64,000 nucleotides of DNA from NCBI GenBank assembly GCA_038146925.1, contig JAYQSP010000011.1, positions 1,054,001-1,118,000 of the forward strand. Direction: 5' to 3'. The DNA comes from UBA830 sp038146925 (lineage in GTDB: Bacteria; Pseudomonadota; Alphaproteobacteria; MPNO01; UBA830). The notes under the pieces are model-generated. The model saw only the letters and a list, made by a program, of their open reading frames with translations, did no database searches and was not told the DNA's origin. A program made the position numbers and the translations under genes. Shown piece after piece: positions 14,951 to 23,996 of this stretch (its first letter is position 1; every line of letters begins with the position of its first letter).

Positions 14951-14961
14951 TTGGTTCATCC

Positions 14962-16362
14962 ATGCGCCCCGTGATTGCCATTGTCGGCCGCCCGAATGTG
15001 GGCAAGTCGACGCTGTTCAACCGGCTCATCGGCAGGCGCTCCGCGCTTGTCGATCCGACGCCCGGCGTGACGCGCGACCGCAGGGAAGGCGATGCGCGTC
15101 TCGGCCGGCTTCGCTTCATCGCGGTGGATACCGCGGGGCTCGAGGAAACACCGGATTCCGACGTAGAGAGCGAGATGCAGGCCCAGACCCGCAGAGCCAT
15201 CGAGGAAGCGGATATAGCCCTGCTTTTATTCGACGCGCGCGCGGGCATCACGCCGCTGGACCGACATTTCGCCGATCTGATGCGCCGGTCCCGCGCGCCG
15301 GTCATCCTGGTCGCGAACAAATGCGAAGCCCGGGCGGCCGACGCGGGCCGGCTGGAGGCCTACGAGCTCGGCTTGGGCGAACCCATCGCCATTGCGTCGG
15401 AACACGGGATCGGGATGCCCGATCTGGAAGACGCCATTGTCGAAGCTCTCGAGAAAACCGGCTGGCAGGGCGAGCCGGAAGCGCAAAATCCCGGCAAGGA
15501 CGCACCCGAGGAAGACGAGGAAGACGAGGAAGGTGCGGGCGGACCGTTGCAGCTTGCGATAGTCGGCCGCCCGAATGTGGGCAAATCGACTCTCGTGAAC
15601 GCCCTGATCGGGGACGAACGGGTCATAACCGGTCCTCAACCCGGCATCACGCGCGACGCGATCTCGATCGAGTGGGAATGGAACGGCCTGCCGATAAAGC
15701 TGATCGATACCGCCGGCATGCGGCGCAAGGCGCGTGTGAACGAAAAGGTGGAGAAGCTGTCCGTCGGCGACACGCTGGAAGCGATCCGATTCGCACATGT
15801 GGTCGTGCTGGTTCTTGACGCCACCATGATGCCGGAGAAGCAGGATCTGGTGATTGCCCGGCATATCATCGACGAAGGACGGGCCATCGTTATTGCGGTC
15901 AACAAGTGGGATGCGGTGGAAAACAGACAGGAAGCGCTGGATCTGCTGTATGACCGGATGGAAATTTCGCTGCCGCAGATTCGGGGCGTCCCGGTGGTGA
16001 CGTTGTCGGCGCTGACGTCGCGCGGCCTGCAGAAACTTCTCCCGGAAGTCGCGGCGGTTTACGATATCTGGAACAAGCGCGTGTCTACAGGGCCCCTGAA
16101 CCGTTGGCTGCAGAACGTGGTCGAACGGCACCCGCCGCCGATCAGCCGCGGCCGCCGCATCCGAATCCGCTATATCACGCAGACAAAGGCGCGGCCGCCG
16201 ACTTTCGCCGTGTTCGCGAGTCAGCCGACCGGTGTACCGGAAGCCTATGTCCGCTATCTGATAAACGGTATTCGCGAAACGTTTGATTTTCCGGGCGTAC
16301 CGATCCGCATCAACCTGCGACGCCAGCGCAATCCGTTCGCGCCGGACGCGGACGAAAACTGA
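14962..16362 (+). CDS. der: Double-domain GTPase Der (EngA)
   Basis: 466 residues. Two GTPase domains each carry the P-loop GRPNVGKSTL (residues 8-17 and about 196-205), switch DTAG motifs, and N-K-x-D-like guanine sites (NKCE in the first, NKWD in the second). A KH-like C-terminal domain begins near KRVSTGPLNRWL. An acidic linker (EEDEEDEEGAGG) joins the two domains. Der is essential for 50S ribosome maturation. The start is ATG at 14962, 11 bases past bamB. Confidence 0.96.
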   Translation: MRPVIAIVGRPNVGKSTLFNRLIGRRSALVDPTPGVTRDRREGDARLGRLRFIAVDTAGLEETPDSDVESEMQAQTRRAIEEADIALLLFDARAGITPLDRHFADLMRRSRAPVILVANKCEARAADAGRLEAYELGLGEPIAIASEHGIGMPDLEDAIVEALEKTGWQGEPEAQNPGKDAPEEDEEDEEGAGGPLQLAIVGRPNVGKSTLVNALIGDERVITGPQPGITRDAISIEWEWNGLPIKLIDTAGMRRKARVNEKVEKLSVGDTLEAIRFAHVVVLVLDATMMPEKQDLVIARHIIDEGRAIVIAVNKWDAVENRQEALDLLYDRMEISLPQIRGVPVVTLSALTSRGLQKLLPEVAAVYDIWNKRVSTGPLNRWLQNVVERHPPPISRGRRIRIRYITQTKARPPTFAVFASQPTGVPEAYVRYLINGIRETFDFPGVPIRINLRRQRNPFAPDADEN

Positions 16363-16368
16363 TCTTCG

Positions 16369-17034
16369 TTATTTTTCCTTCGCCGCTGGCAGGGTGGCGG
16401 GCGCCCGGGCCCGCTTGGACAACTCCGCCCGCGCCTGAGCGATCCGCGTCGATATTCTTTCGGCGAATGTTCCGAATGCATCGGCCAAACCGCTGGCAGT
16501 CGTTTCCTTCGCTTTCGCAGGCGCAACGATCACGGCGCTACGGGAATTCGTTCGCCGGTTCCGAAATTCGGCTTCGATCGCAGACATCTCGAAGCTGAAT
16601 TTCAGATCGTCCAGAGAGGCGGCACCGATGTCTTTGCCGATCCGTTTGGCTGTCAGATTGGTCAGGGCAATGCGTACGATATAGGCATCCGAGTCGGCGG
16701 ATGTGTCATTCGGCTGTTTGGAGAGTTCTCTGACGAGCGCGTCGGCGAATGCCGCGCATATGCGCTCGTAGGCGCGGGGCGTGATGGAACTCAGGTCCGA
16801 ATCCACAGAGACCGTGATTTCCGCGGGTGCCAGAATGATCCGTTCGGCGGCGACAGGCTTTCCGTCCCTGAGAACGAACACGCCGTCATCGTCGGCGCCG
16901 CTAACGCGCTCGTAAGCGTGCAGCGGACCCAACCACGACGTCGTCATGTCCGGGTCGTCACCTGACGAACAACCCGCAAGCAGGATGGACGCAAGCGTGA
17001 AGATTCCCGGAAATTTCAGTGCCCTAAGCATCAT
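16369..17034 (-). CDS. Predicted lipoprotein, DUF3313-like
   Basis: 221 residues. The signal peptide ends in a clear lipobox, SILLAGC, Cys at about residue 22. The mature part has PRAYERICAAFADALVREL and DAYIVRIALTNL, which resemble the DUF3313 and related lipoprotein families, and ends in a basic, Ala-rich helix. It likely sits on the periplasmic face of the outer membrane. Function is unknown. It is convergent with der, with only 6 bases between the stops. Confidence 0.6.
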   Translation of the reverse strand: MMLRALKFPGIFTLASILLAGCSSGDDPDMTTSWLGPLHAYERVSGADDDGVFVLRDGKPVAAERIILAPAEITVSVDSDLSSITPRAYERICAAFADALVRELSKQPNDTSADSDAYIVRIALTNLTAKRIGKDIGAASLDDLKFSFEMSAIEAEFRNRRTNSRSAVIVAPAKAKETTASGLADAFGTFAERISTRIAQARAELSKRARAPATLPAAKEK

Positions 17035-17084
17035 GGCGCGACCTTACGTGCCTCATCTGAGACGTTCAAGAATCAGCCGCCTGA

Positions 17085-17813
17085 TCAATATGCACGGACC
17101 ACGTCGCCATGCCGGTCACAGGAAGGCGAGCACAAATCGACAAACGCGTCGGCGAGATCCTCCGGCGGTTTGACTGTCGCAGGGTCTTCGCCCGGATAGG
17201 CGTCGGCGCGCATGCCGGTGCGGGTCGCGCCCGGGTCCAGCAGGTTAATCCTCATGGCGGTTTTTTCAGTCTCCGCCGCCCAGCAGGTCACCATCATCTC
17301 CAGCGCCGCTTTGGTTACGGCGTAGGCGCCCCAATAGGGACGCTTGCCGTGCGCCGCGCCGGAGGTCACGAACACCGCACGACCGGCATCGGACTGGCGC
17401 AGCAACGGGTCGGTTGTGCGGATAAGGCGCCAGTTCGCATTCAGATTCACGTCGACAACGTCGGTCCACACCTTTGCGTCGATGTGATGCATCGGCGACA
17501 TCTCACCCAGCAGGCCGGCATTGCCGACGACGATATCCAGTTTTCCGAAGCGCTGCGCGATCGAGGGGCCGATCCGGTCGACAGCATCGAGATCGGTCAG
17601 GTCCAGCTCCAGCAGGGTGACGGGCGAGTCTGCGTCGGTACCCAGATCGAGCGCCGCCCTTATCCGGTCGTCGACGTCTTCGAGTCCCCCGCGCGTACGG
17701 GCAACCAGGACGACATGCGCGCCTTCTGCGGCAAAACGCTCGGCCACGGCGGCGCCGATACCGCGCGACGCCCCGGTAATCAGGGCGATCCGGTTCTGAA
17801 GTCGCCGGGTCAC
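17085..17813 (-). CDS. Short-chain dehydrogenase/reductase
   Basis: 242 residues from a GTG that overlaps the purF stop in GTGA. The NAD(P) site TGASRGIG (residues 12-19), NAG (near residue 95), catalytic Ser in FVTSGAAHG and YAVTK (Tyr and Lys) are classical SDR features. Substrate is not inferable. An SDR at this place after purF is common in alphaproteobacteria, so it belongs to the dnaB-to-purF run. A much longer open frame reaching 18515 runs over purF in another frame and is not the real start. Confidence 0.88.
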   Translation of the reverse strand: MTRRLQNRIALITGASRGIGAAVAERFAAEGAHVVLVARTRGGLEDVDDRIRAALDLGTDADSPVTLLELDLTDLDAVDRIGPSIAQRFGKLDIVVGNAGLLGEMSPMHHIDAKVWTDVVDVNLNANWRLIRTTDPLLRQSDAGRAVFVTSGAAHGKRPYWGAYAVTKAALEMMVTCWAAETEKTAMRINLLDPGATRTGMRADAYPGEDPATVKPPEDLADAFVDLCSPSCDRHGDVVRAY

Positions 17814-19267
17814 GCCAGTTGAGTGAGGAATGACAGTTGCGGGCTGGGCTGATCGCCGGACTGGTCGGTCGGGTCGATCGGGTATTCTCCGGAGAAACAG
17901 GCGTCGCAATACTGAGGCGCGTCTGGGTCGCGTCCTTTCAGACCCATGGCGCGGTAGAGGCCGTCCATGCTCAGGAAGGCGAGGCTGTCGACGCCAATGA
18001 TTTTCGCCATTTCCTCCACGTTGTTCTGCGCCGCGAGCAACTGGTCCCGCGTCGGCGTGTCGACGCCGTAAAAGCACGAATGGGTGGTAGGAGGGCTGGC
18101 GATCCGCATGTGGACCTCGGTTGCGCCGGCGGCCCGCATCATCTCGACGATCTTTACCGACGTTGTGCCACGCACGATGCTGTCGTCGACCAGGATGATC
18201 CGGCGTCCCGCGATAACATCGCTGTTTGCGTTGTGTTTCAGCTTGACGCCCAGATGGCGAATGCGGTCCGTCGGCTCGATGAACGTGCGCCCAACGTAAT
18301 GATTGCGAATGATGCCGAGTTCGTAAGGAATGCCCGCCTGTTCGGCATAGCCGAGCGCCGCGGGCACGCCGGAATCGGGCACCGGAATCACGACGTCGGC
18401 CGGTACGCCGGATTCGTCGGCCAGTTCCCGGCCGATGCGTTTTCTGGAATCGTACACATTGCGGCCGTCCATCGTGCTGTCGGGGCGGGCAAAGTAGATA
18501 TATTCGAATATGCACAGCTTGTGCGGACGCTTCGGGAACGGCCGCATGGACTGCAGTCCGTCCTCGTCGATCAGCACCATTTCGCCGGGCTCTATGTCGC
18601 GGACGTATTCTGCGCCGATGATATCCAGCGCGCAGGTTTCCGACGCGAGGATCCAGGCGTCTTCGAACCTGCCAAGTACCAGCGGCCGCACGCCGTAAGG
18701 GTCGCGCACGCCGATCAGCGTGTCGTTATGCAGGGCCACAAGCGAATACGCGCCCTCGACCAGTTGCAAGGCCGCGACGGCGCGGTCGACGACGGTGTCG
18801 AACGTGCTGGTCGCGATCAGGTGGATGATGACTTCCGTGTCGGTGGTCGACTGGAACAGGCACCCGCGCTGAACGAGCTCGCGCCGCAGCGCGACGGCGT
18901 TGGTCAGGTTGCCGTTATGGGCAATCGCAAAGCCGCCCGACGCGAAATCCGCGAACAGCGGCTGGATATTCCGGACAACGGTGTCGCCTGTGGTGGAATA
19001 CCGGTTATGCCCGATAGCGGATGCACCGGGGAGCTGGCTGATAACGCTTTCTTCGCTGAAATTGTCGCCGACGTGCCCGGCGGCACGGTGGCTGAAAAAC
19101 TGCCCGCCCTGATAAGTGACGATACCGGCGGCTTCCTGGCCGCGATGTTGCAGCGCGTGGAGGCCGAGGGCGGTCAGCGCGGCGGAATCGGCGTGACCGT
19201 ACACGCCGAAAATGCCGCATTCCTCGTGCAGCTTGTCATCGTCGAACGGGTTGGTTGTCAGCGTCAC
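17810..19267 (-). CDS. purF: Amidophosphoribosyltransferase PurF
   Basis: 485 residues. It transfers the amide of glutamine to PRPP, the first step of purine synthesis. The N-terminal nucleophile Cys is in KLHEECGIFGVYG, exposed after removal of a short propeptide. The PRPP-binding motif is RRIILVDDSIVRGTT and the glutamine-site region is GHNRYSTTGD. It lies 13 bases after cvpA and is coupled to the SDR downstream. Confidence 0.95.
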   Translation of the reverse strand: MTLTTNPFDDDKLHEECGIFGVYGHADSAALTALGLHALQHRGQEAAGIVTYQGGQFFSHRAAGHVGDNFSEESVISQLPGASAIGHNRYSTTGDTVVRNIQPLFADFASGGFAIAHNGNLTNAVALRRELVQRGCLFQSTTDTEVIIHLIATSTFDTVVDRAVAALQLVEGAYSLVALHNDTLIGVRDPYGVRPLVLGRFEDAWILASETCALDIIGAEYVRDIEPGEMVLIDEDGLQSMRPFPKRPHKLCIFEYIYFARPDSTMDGRNVYDSRKRIGRELADESGVPADVVIPVPDSGVPAALGYAEQAGIPYELGIIRNHYVGRTFIEPTDRIRHLGVKLKHNANSDVIAGRRIILVDDSIVRGTTSVKIVEMMRAAGATEVHMRIASPPTTHSCFYGVDTPTRDQLLAAQNNVEEMAKIIGVDSLAFLSMDGLYRAMGLKGRDPDAPQYCDACFSGEYPIDPTDQSGDQPSPQLSFLTQLA

Positions 19268-19280
19268 CGGACGGTTTCCT

Positions 19281-19910
19281 TCATTGATGGCTCCGGATCA
19301 GACGATCCATTTCCTGACGTTCCGCGGGTTTGTATCCGGGGTCCCGTTCGGAGCCGCGCGTTTCGGGTTTGGGCGACATCAGGCTGCGGAACTGGCTGTC
19401 CCGGTTCGTGTCAGGCGGCGACGACACCGACAGCCCCCAACCGTCCGGTGCGGCGCCCGCCAGAAGCGTTGCGCCCCGTTTTACCAGCGGCAGCGATTTC
19501 GATCCCTTATAGAACGACGATTGGTCGGTCATCTCCAGCACTTGCTGACTGAATATATATCCGCCGCTGATGATCACGCCGCCGATTAGCAGCCCGGCAA
19601 GCAGGCCGAATGAGCGGTCGAGCATGCCGAACGAGCTGTCGCGCACGCTGCCCGAGATCGCATGGCTGATGAATGTCAGGACGATCATCGAGACAACGAA
19701 GATTGCCGCCCCGGCCGCGATATCGGCGATCAGCTCGTTGCCGATCCATTCGCGGGCATAGGGCCGGGCATAGGAATAGCCGTATATCGTGGCAAGCGTG
19801 GCGCCGACCCACCCGGCAAGACCCAGTACGACCCGCACCAGCCCGAGCCGAAGCGCGATGATGCCGCTTAACAGGACGACGACGATAACAACGATGTCCG
19901 CAACGCTCAT
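19281..19910 (-). CDS. cvpA: CvpA family membrane protein
   Basis: 209 residues. Four hydrophobic segments (from MSVADIVVIVVVLLSGIIAL through GLLAGLLIGGVIISGGYIFS) precede a polar tail. CvpA-type proteins are inner-membrane proteins linked to colicin V production and envelope stress in E. coli, and the gene is often next to purF. The start overlaps the radA stop by 4 bases. Confidence 0.88.
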   Translation of the reverse strand: MSVADIVVIVVVLLSGIIALRLGLVRVVLGLAGWVGATLATIYGYSYARPYAREWIGNELIADIAAGAAIFVVSMIVLTFISHAISGSVRDSSFGMLDRSFGLLAGLLIGGVIISGGYIFSQQVLEMTDQSSFYKGSKSLPLVKRGATLLAGAAPDGWGLSVSSPPDTNRDSQFRSLMSPKPETRGSERDPGYKPAERQEMDRLIRSHQ

Positions 19911-21319
19911 TGAGCCGCCTCGGTCACGGCGCGAAGGGCGCCACCTGAAAGATCGAACAGTCCTACCATGTCCTGCAGTTTTCGCATCTCGGAAATACGC
20001 AATCTAGCAGAATCGGCCGTGTCTTTTTTGGGCCCTTTGCGCCGACGCGGAGGCGCCCAGGCGGCCTCGAATCCGAGCTTCGCAGCTTCCTTGATGCGGA
20101 GGTCGGCCTGACTGACGGAACGGACCTCTCCCGACAGGCCGATTTCGCCGAAGATGACGGTATCGGCGGCCAGCGGCTGGTCCAGTGCAGCGGACACCAG
20201 CGCCGCTGCAACCGCGAGATCGGCAGCGGGTTCGCTGATGCGAAGGCCGCCCGCCACGTTGAGGTATACGTCGCGGCCTGCCAGCGAAATACCGCAGCGC
20301 GCCTCCAGCACCGCAAGCACCATTGCAAGGCGTCCGGAATCCCAGCCGATAACGGCGCGGCGCGGCGTTCCCAGGGCCGATGGCGCGACCAGTGCCTGGA
20401 TTTCCACCAGAACGGGCCGCGTACCTTCAATACCGGCGAAGACGGCGGCGCCGGCGACGTCGTCCCGTCGTTCGGCGAGGAACAGGGCGGACGGGTTTTC
20501 CACCTGCACCAGGCCTGCGTCCGTCATTTCGAAGACGCCGATTTCGTCTGTCGGGCCGAAACGATTCTTGATCGCCCGCAGCAGCCGGAACTGGTGGCCG
20601 CGCTCGCCTTCGAAATAGAGGACGGTATCGACCATGTGTTCCAGCACACGCGGACCCGCGATGGTGCCTTCCTTGGTCACATGTCCGACCAGAATCAACG
20701 AAAAACCGCGCCGCTTGGCGAGACGGATAAGCGTGTCCGCCGTGCTGCGCACCTGAGATACCGATCCCGGCGCGGATTCCAGATTGTCGAGATACATGGT
20801 CTGAATGGAATCGATGATGACCAGCCGCGGCGGATCGGCGATGTCGAGCGTGGCGACGATATCGCGTACATTCGTCGCGGCGGCAAGCTGGACGGACGTA
20901 TCCGCGAGACCCAGCCGATCGGCCCGCATTCTGACCTGGTCGACGGCTTCCTCGCCCGATATGTAGGCGCACACCGTTTTATTCGAAATTGCGCCGGCGA
21001 CCTGCAGCAGAATCGTCGACTTGCCGATGCCGGGATCGCCACCGACCAGAATGGCCGAGCCGGGAACCAGCCCGCCCCCGGTCACGCGATCGAACTCAGC
21101 AACTCCCGAGATCAGGCGCGGCGCGCTTTTGGAGGCGCCGTCCAACGGTACGAATTCGATGTTCCGTCCCTTGCCGGCACCAAGTCCTTTCGGCGTGGCG
21201 TCCGCGGCGGCCTCTTCGGCGATGGCATTCCATTCGCCGCACGAATCGCACTGGCCCTGCCACTTGCGATACGTCGCCCCGCAATTCTGGCAGGTGAAGA
21301 CGGTGGACGGCTTCGCCAT
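19907..21319 (-). CDS. radA: DNA repair protein RadA
   Basis: 470 residues. A C4 zinc finger (CQNCGATYRKWQGQCDSCGE) opens the protein. The Walker A site is GGDPGIGKST near residue 95, the RadA signature KNRFG is present in AIKNRFGPTDEIG, and a Lon-like domain forms the C-terminus (LAGRDVYLNVAGGL). RadA drives branch migration of recombination intermediates. It is coupled to cvpA, and lies 3 bases after mlaF. Confidence 0.95.
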   Translation of the reverse strand: MAKPSTVFTCQNCGATYRKWQGQCDSCGEWNAIAEEAAADATPKGLGAGKGRNIEFVPLDGASKSAPRLISGVAEFDRVTGGGLVPGSAILVGGDPGIGKSTILLQVAGAISNKTVCAYISGEEAVDQVRMRADRLGLADTSVQLAAATNVRDIVATLDIADPPRLVIIDSIQTMYLDNLESAPGSVSQVRSTADTLIRLAKRRGFSLILVGHVTKEGTIAGPRVLEHMVDTVLYFEGERGHQFRLLRAIKNRFGPTDEIGVFEMTDAGLVQVENPSALFLAERRDDVAGAAVFAGIEGTRPVLVEIQALVAPSALGTPRRAVIGWDSGRLAMVLAVLEARCGISLAGRDVYLNVAGGLRISEPAADLAVAAALVSAALDQPLAADTVIFGEIGLSGEVRSVSQADLRIKEAAKLGFEAAWAPPRRRKGPKKDTADSARLRISEMRKLQDMVGLFDLSGGALRAVTEAAQ

Positions 21320-21322
21320 GAT

Positions 21323-22111
21323 CTAGACAGAGGCGTTGGCCGCGATCAGCCCCGACATGGGGCCCTCGACGCGTCCGTGAATGAACTGATCGACAAATTC
21401 GTTGCCGCTGCGGTCGATGTCCCCGACGTCGCCCACCCAGACGATTTTGCCGTCGTAGATCATGGCGATTCTGTCGCCGATGCGCCGTGCGCTTTCCATG
21501 TCGTGGGTGATGGTCAGCGCTGTCGCGCCCAGGTCGCGGACGCAGGACACGATCAGACGGTCTATGACGTCGCCCATGATGGGATCGATGCCGGTCGTGG
21601 GTTCGTCGAAAAACAGGATCTCCGGTTCGGTCGCAATGGCGCGCGCCAGCCCGACGCGTTTTTGCGCGCCGGCCGAAATGTCGGACGGGAAGCGGTCGGC
21701 GTCTGCCTCCAACAAACCGACCTGCTTCAGCCGCTCGATCGCTTCGACGCGCGCTTCCTCGCGGCCCATGCCCTGTGCCGACATCAGTCCGAATGCGGCG
21801 TTTTCCCAAAGCGGCAGGGAATCGAACAGCGCGGCCCCCTGAAACAGCATGCCGAGTTTCCGGTTGATGCGATCGCGGGCGTTTCCGGTGACGCCAACGA
21901 CTTCCTCGCCGTCGATCTTTATGGAGCCGAAATCAGGGGTCAGAATACCGACGATGTTCTTCAGAAGAACGGACTTGCCGGTGCCCGACGCGCCGATGAC
22001 GACGAGGGATTCCCCTTCGCGGACATCGAGGTCCAGATCGGTGAGAACGTGTTTGGCGCCGAAAAATTTGTTCAGCCCGCGGATCGCGATTTTGATCCGT
22101 GCGTCGCTCAT
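21323..22111 (-). CDS. mlaF: ABC transporter ATPase, MlaF type
   Basis: 262 residues. Walker A GASGTGKS, the Q-loop, the ABC signature variant SAGAQKRVGLARA and Walker B ILFFDEPTTGID are all present. MlaF powers the inner-membrane complex that moves phospholipids between membranes and keeps the outer membrane asymmetric. It overlaps the permease gene by 4 bases. The MCE protein MlaD is not in the window. Confidence 0.88.
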   Translation of the reverse strand: MSDARIKIAIRGLNKFFGAKHVLTDLDLDVREGESLVVIGASGTGKSVLLKNIVGILTPDFGSIKIDGEEVVGVTGNARDRINRKLGMLFQGAALFDSLPLWENAAFGLMSAQGMGREEARVEAIERLKQVGLLEADADRFPSDISAGAQKRVGLARAIATEPEILFFDEPTTGIDPIMGDVIDRLIVSCVRDLGATALTITHDMESARRIGDRIAMIYDGKIVWVGDVGDIDRSGNEFVDQFIHGRVEGPMSGLIAANASV

Positions 22112-22881
22112 TGGGCGAAGAAGGCTTCGGTGATGAGATAATTGCAGCCGAGGATCAGAATCGACGCGGAAACCACGGCGTTCGTCGTCGCCGACCCGAC
22201 ACCCTGCGCGCCGCCCTTGGAATAATATCCGTGATAGCAGCCCATCAGGGCGATCAGGAACCCGAAGACCGCAGCTTTTACCAGCCCGGACAGCACATCC
22301 ATGAATTCCAGGAACTGCCAGGTATTCTTGATATAGACGCTGGGATTGAAACCCAGCTTGTGGACCGAAATCAGGTATCCGCCGAACACGCCGATAATGT
22401 CCGCGACCAGCACGCAGCAGGGCAACATGATGAAGCCCGCCAGCAGTCGGGGCGCGACCAGGTATTTGTAGGGGTTGGTCGACAGCGTCGATAGCGCGTC
22501 GATCTGTTCGGTCACCCGCATGGTTCCGATTTCAGCCGCCATGGCGGCGCCGATCCGTCCAGCGACCATCAGGCCTGCCAGCACGGGCGCCAGTTCCCGG
22601 GTGATCGACAGAACCACGACGGTGGCAACGGCGCTTTCGGCGTTGAAGCGTGCAAATCCGGTATAGCTCTGCAGTGCCAGCACCATACCGGTGAAAACGG
22701 CGGTCAGCCCGACGACGGGCAGGGAGTAATAGCCGATATCTATGATCTGGCGCAGCAGCAGACGGGGATAAAAGGGCGGTCGGACGATATGGCTGACGCT
22801 GATGCCGGCGAAGATGGCGAGACGGCCCGTCGCGGTGAGAAAGCTGATGACCACGCGGCCGATTGCGGCAAGAAACCCCAT
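22108..22881 (-). CDS. mlaE: ABC transporter permease, MlaE type
   Basis: 257 residues with about five membrane segments and the conserved MlaE stretch FTGMVLALQSYTGFARF and PVLAGLMVAGRIGAAMAAEI. It pairs with the MlaF ATPase next to it for phospholipid transport. The start overlaps the alr stop in TGATG. Its place between alr and radA is shared with other Rhodospirillales-type genomes as far as I know. Confidence 0.88.
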   Translation of the reverse strand: MGFLAAIGRVVISFLTATGRLAIFAGISVSHIVRPPFYPRLLLRQIIDIGYYSLPVVGLTAVFTGMVLALQSYTGFARFNAESAVATVVVLSITRELAPVLAGLMVAGRIGAAMAAEIGTMRVTEQIDALSTLSTNPYKYLVAPRLLAGFIMLPCCVLVADIIGVFGGYLISVHKLGFNPSVYIKNTWQFLEFMDVLSGLVKAAVFGFLIALMGCYHGYYSKGGAQGVGSATTNAVVSASILILGCNYLITEAFFAQ

Positions 22882-23996
22882 CAGACGTTGGCTCCGGTGT
22901 AGTGTTTTGCGTATCGCGCGCCCAGCGACGTCAGGATTTCATAGCCGATCGTGCCGGCGGCATCTGCGACATCGTCCACGGTCTGATCGTCGCAGATCAG
23001 ATCGATATCATCGCCGGGGCGTATCGCATGCGGCGGGACATCGGAAACATTGAAAACGGTCAGATCCATGGAAACGCGTCCTGCGACGGGAACTTTTACG
23101 CCGGCGGCATAGCCGTGCCCGTTATTGCCCAGCGACCTCAGGTACCCGTCTGCGTACCCCGCCGCCACGGTTGCCAGGCGCGTGTTCGCCGGTACCGTTC
23201 CGGTCGCACCGTAGCCAACGGTCGATTCGGTGTCAACGACACGGATTTGCAGGATTTTCGCTTTTAAACCAATAACTTGTCTCATGCGTTCGGGGGCGCC
23301 GCACCCACGTGAGATTCCGTACAGCGCGGCGCCGGGACGGGCCAGATCGTAGTGATAATCGGGGCGGAGAAAGATACCGCCGGAATTGGCGAATGACGCC
23401 TTTGCGGCGGGTAACTTCGCACGCAATTCCTCGAACAGTTTTCGTTGCTCTTCGTTCTTCGGGTGGTCCGGTTGGTCGGCGCAGGCAAGGTGGCTCATCA
23501 CGTAGTCGAGCTCTATGCCGTCAAGCATGTCGGGCGCGTCCGCGAGGGCACGGGCGTCCCTCGGCGTCAAACCAAGCCGGCACATACCCGTGTCCAGCGA
23601 CAGGATAGCCCTGCGACCGTCGCCGCTTTTTGCGTGATCCGACCAGATCCGGATCTCGTCGGGCGTGTTGAGAACCGGGACAAGGTCGTGCGTATCGAAT
23701 TCTGCGGCCGTCGGGCCGGACATAAGTCCTTCCAGCACGTAGATCACGACGTCGTTCGACAGGCAATCCCGCAGTGCGATGCCTTCGTCGATGGTCGCGA
23801 CGAAAAATCGGCGGCACCCTGCGGCCGAGAGCGCTTCCGCGATTTTGGACGCGCCAAGTCCGTAGCCGTCCGCCTTGACCACCGCGCCGCATTCGGCAGG
23901 CGCAGTCAGGCCGCCCAGCTTTCGCCAGTTGGCGGCAACGGCGTCCAGATCGACGGTCAGGACGGCGCCCGGAAAACGGATCGATGCGTTCGTCAG
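22881..23996 (-). CDS. alr: Alanine racemase, probable CTG start
   Basis: About 371 residues, PLP-dependent, makes D-alanine for peptidoglycan. The PLP lysine is in CGAVVKADGYGLG, the second catalytic Tyr is in VGYGATGTV, and RVSMDLTVFNV is a family block. The first ATG/GTG/TTG in this frame is the GTG of VVKADGYG (23882), which would remove the first beta strand. Homologous sequence (GAVLTVDLDAVAANWRKLGG) runs upstream to a CTG at 23994-23996 that overlaps the dnaB stop in CTGA. A CTG start fits family length; an assembly error is possible. Confidence 0.85.
   Translation of the reverse strand: MTNASIRFPGAVLTVDLDAVAANWRKLGGLTAPAECGAVVKADGYGLGASKIAEALSAAGCRRFFVATIDEGIALRDCLSNDVVIYVLEGLMSGPTAAEFDTHDLVPVLNTPDEIRIWSDHAKSGDGRRAILSLDTGMCRLGLTPRDARALADAPDMLDGIELDYVMSHLACADQPDHPKNEEQRKLFEELRAKLPAAKASFANSGGIFLRPDYHYDLARPGAALYGISRGCGAPERMRQVIGLKAKILQIRVVDTESTVGYGATGTVPANTRLATVAAGYADGYLRSLGNNGHGYAAGVKVPVAGRVSMDLTVFNVSDVPPHAIRPGDDIDLICDDQTVDDVADAAGTIGYEILTSLGARYAKHYTGANV

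Noticed and set aside
17814..18515. Long upstream extension of the SDR gene frame
   Set aside because: It runs over purF in another frame, gives an Arg/Pro/Gly-rich sequence unlike SDRs, and a GTG at 17813 overlaps the purF stop properly.
17837..19552. 571-residue frame opposite purF and cvpA
   Set aside because: Antisense shadow of two strongly conserved genes; no domain of its own.
20594..22141. 515-residue frame opposite radA and mlaF
   Set aside because: Antisense shadow with Arg/Gly/Asp-rich composition and no motif.
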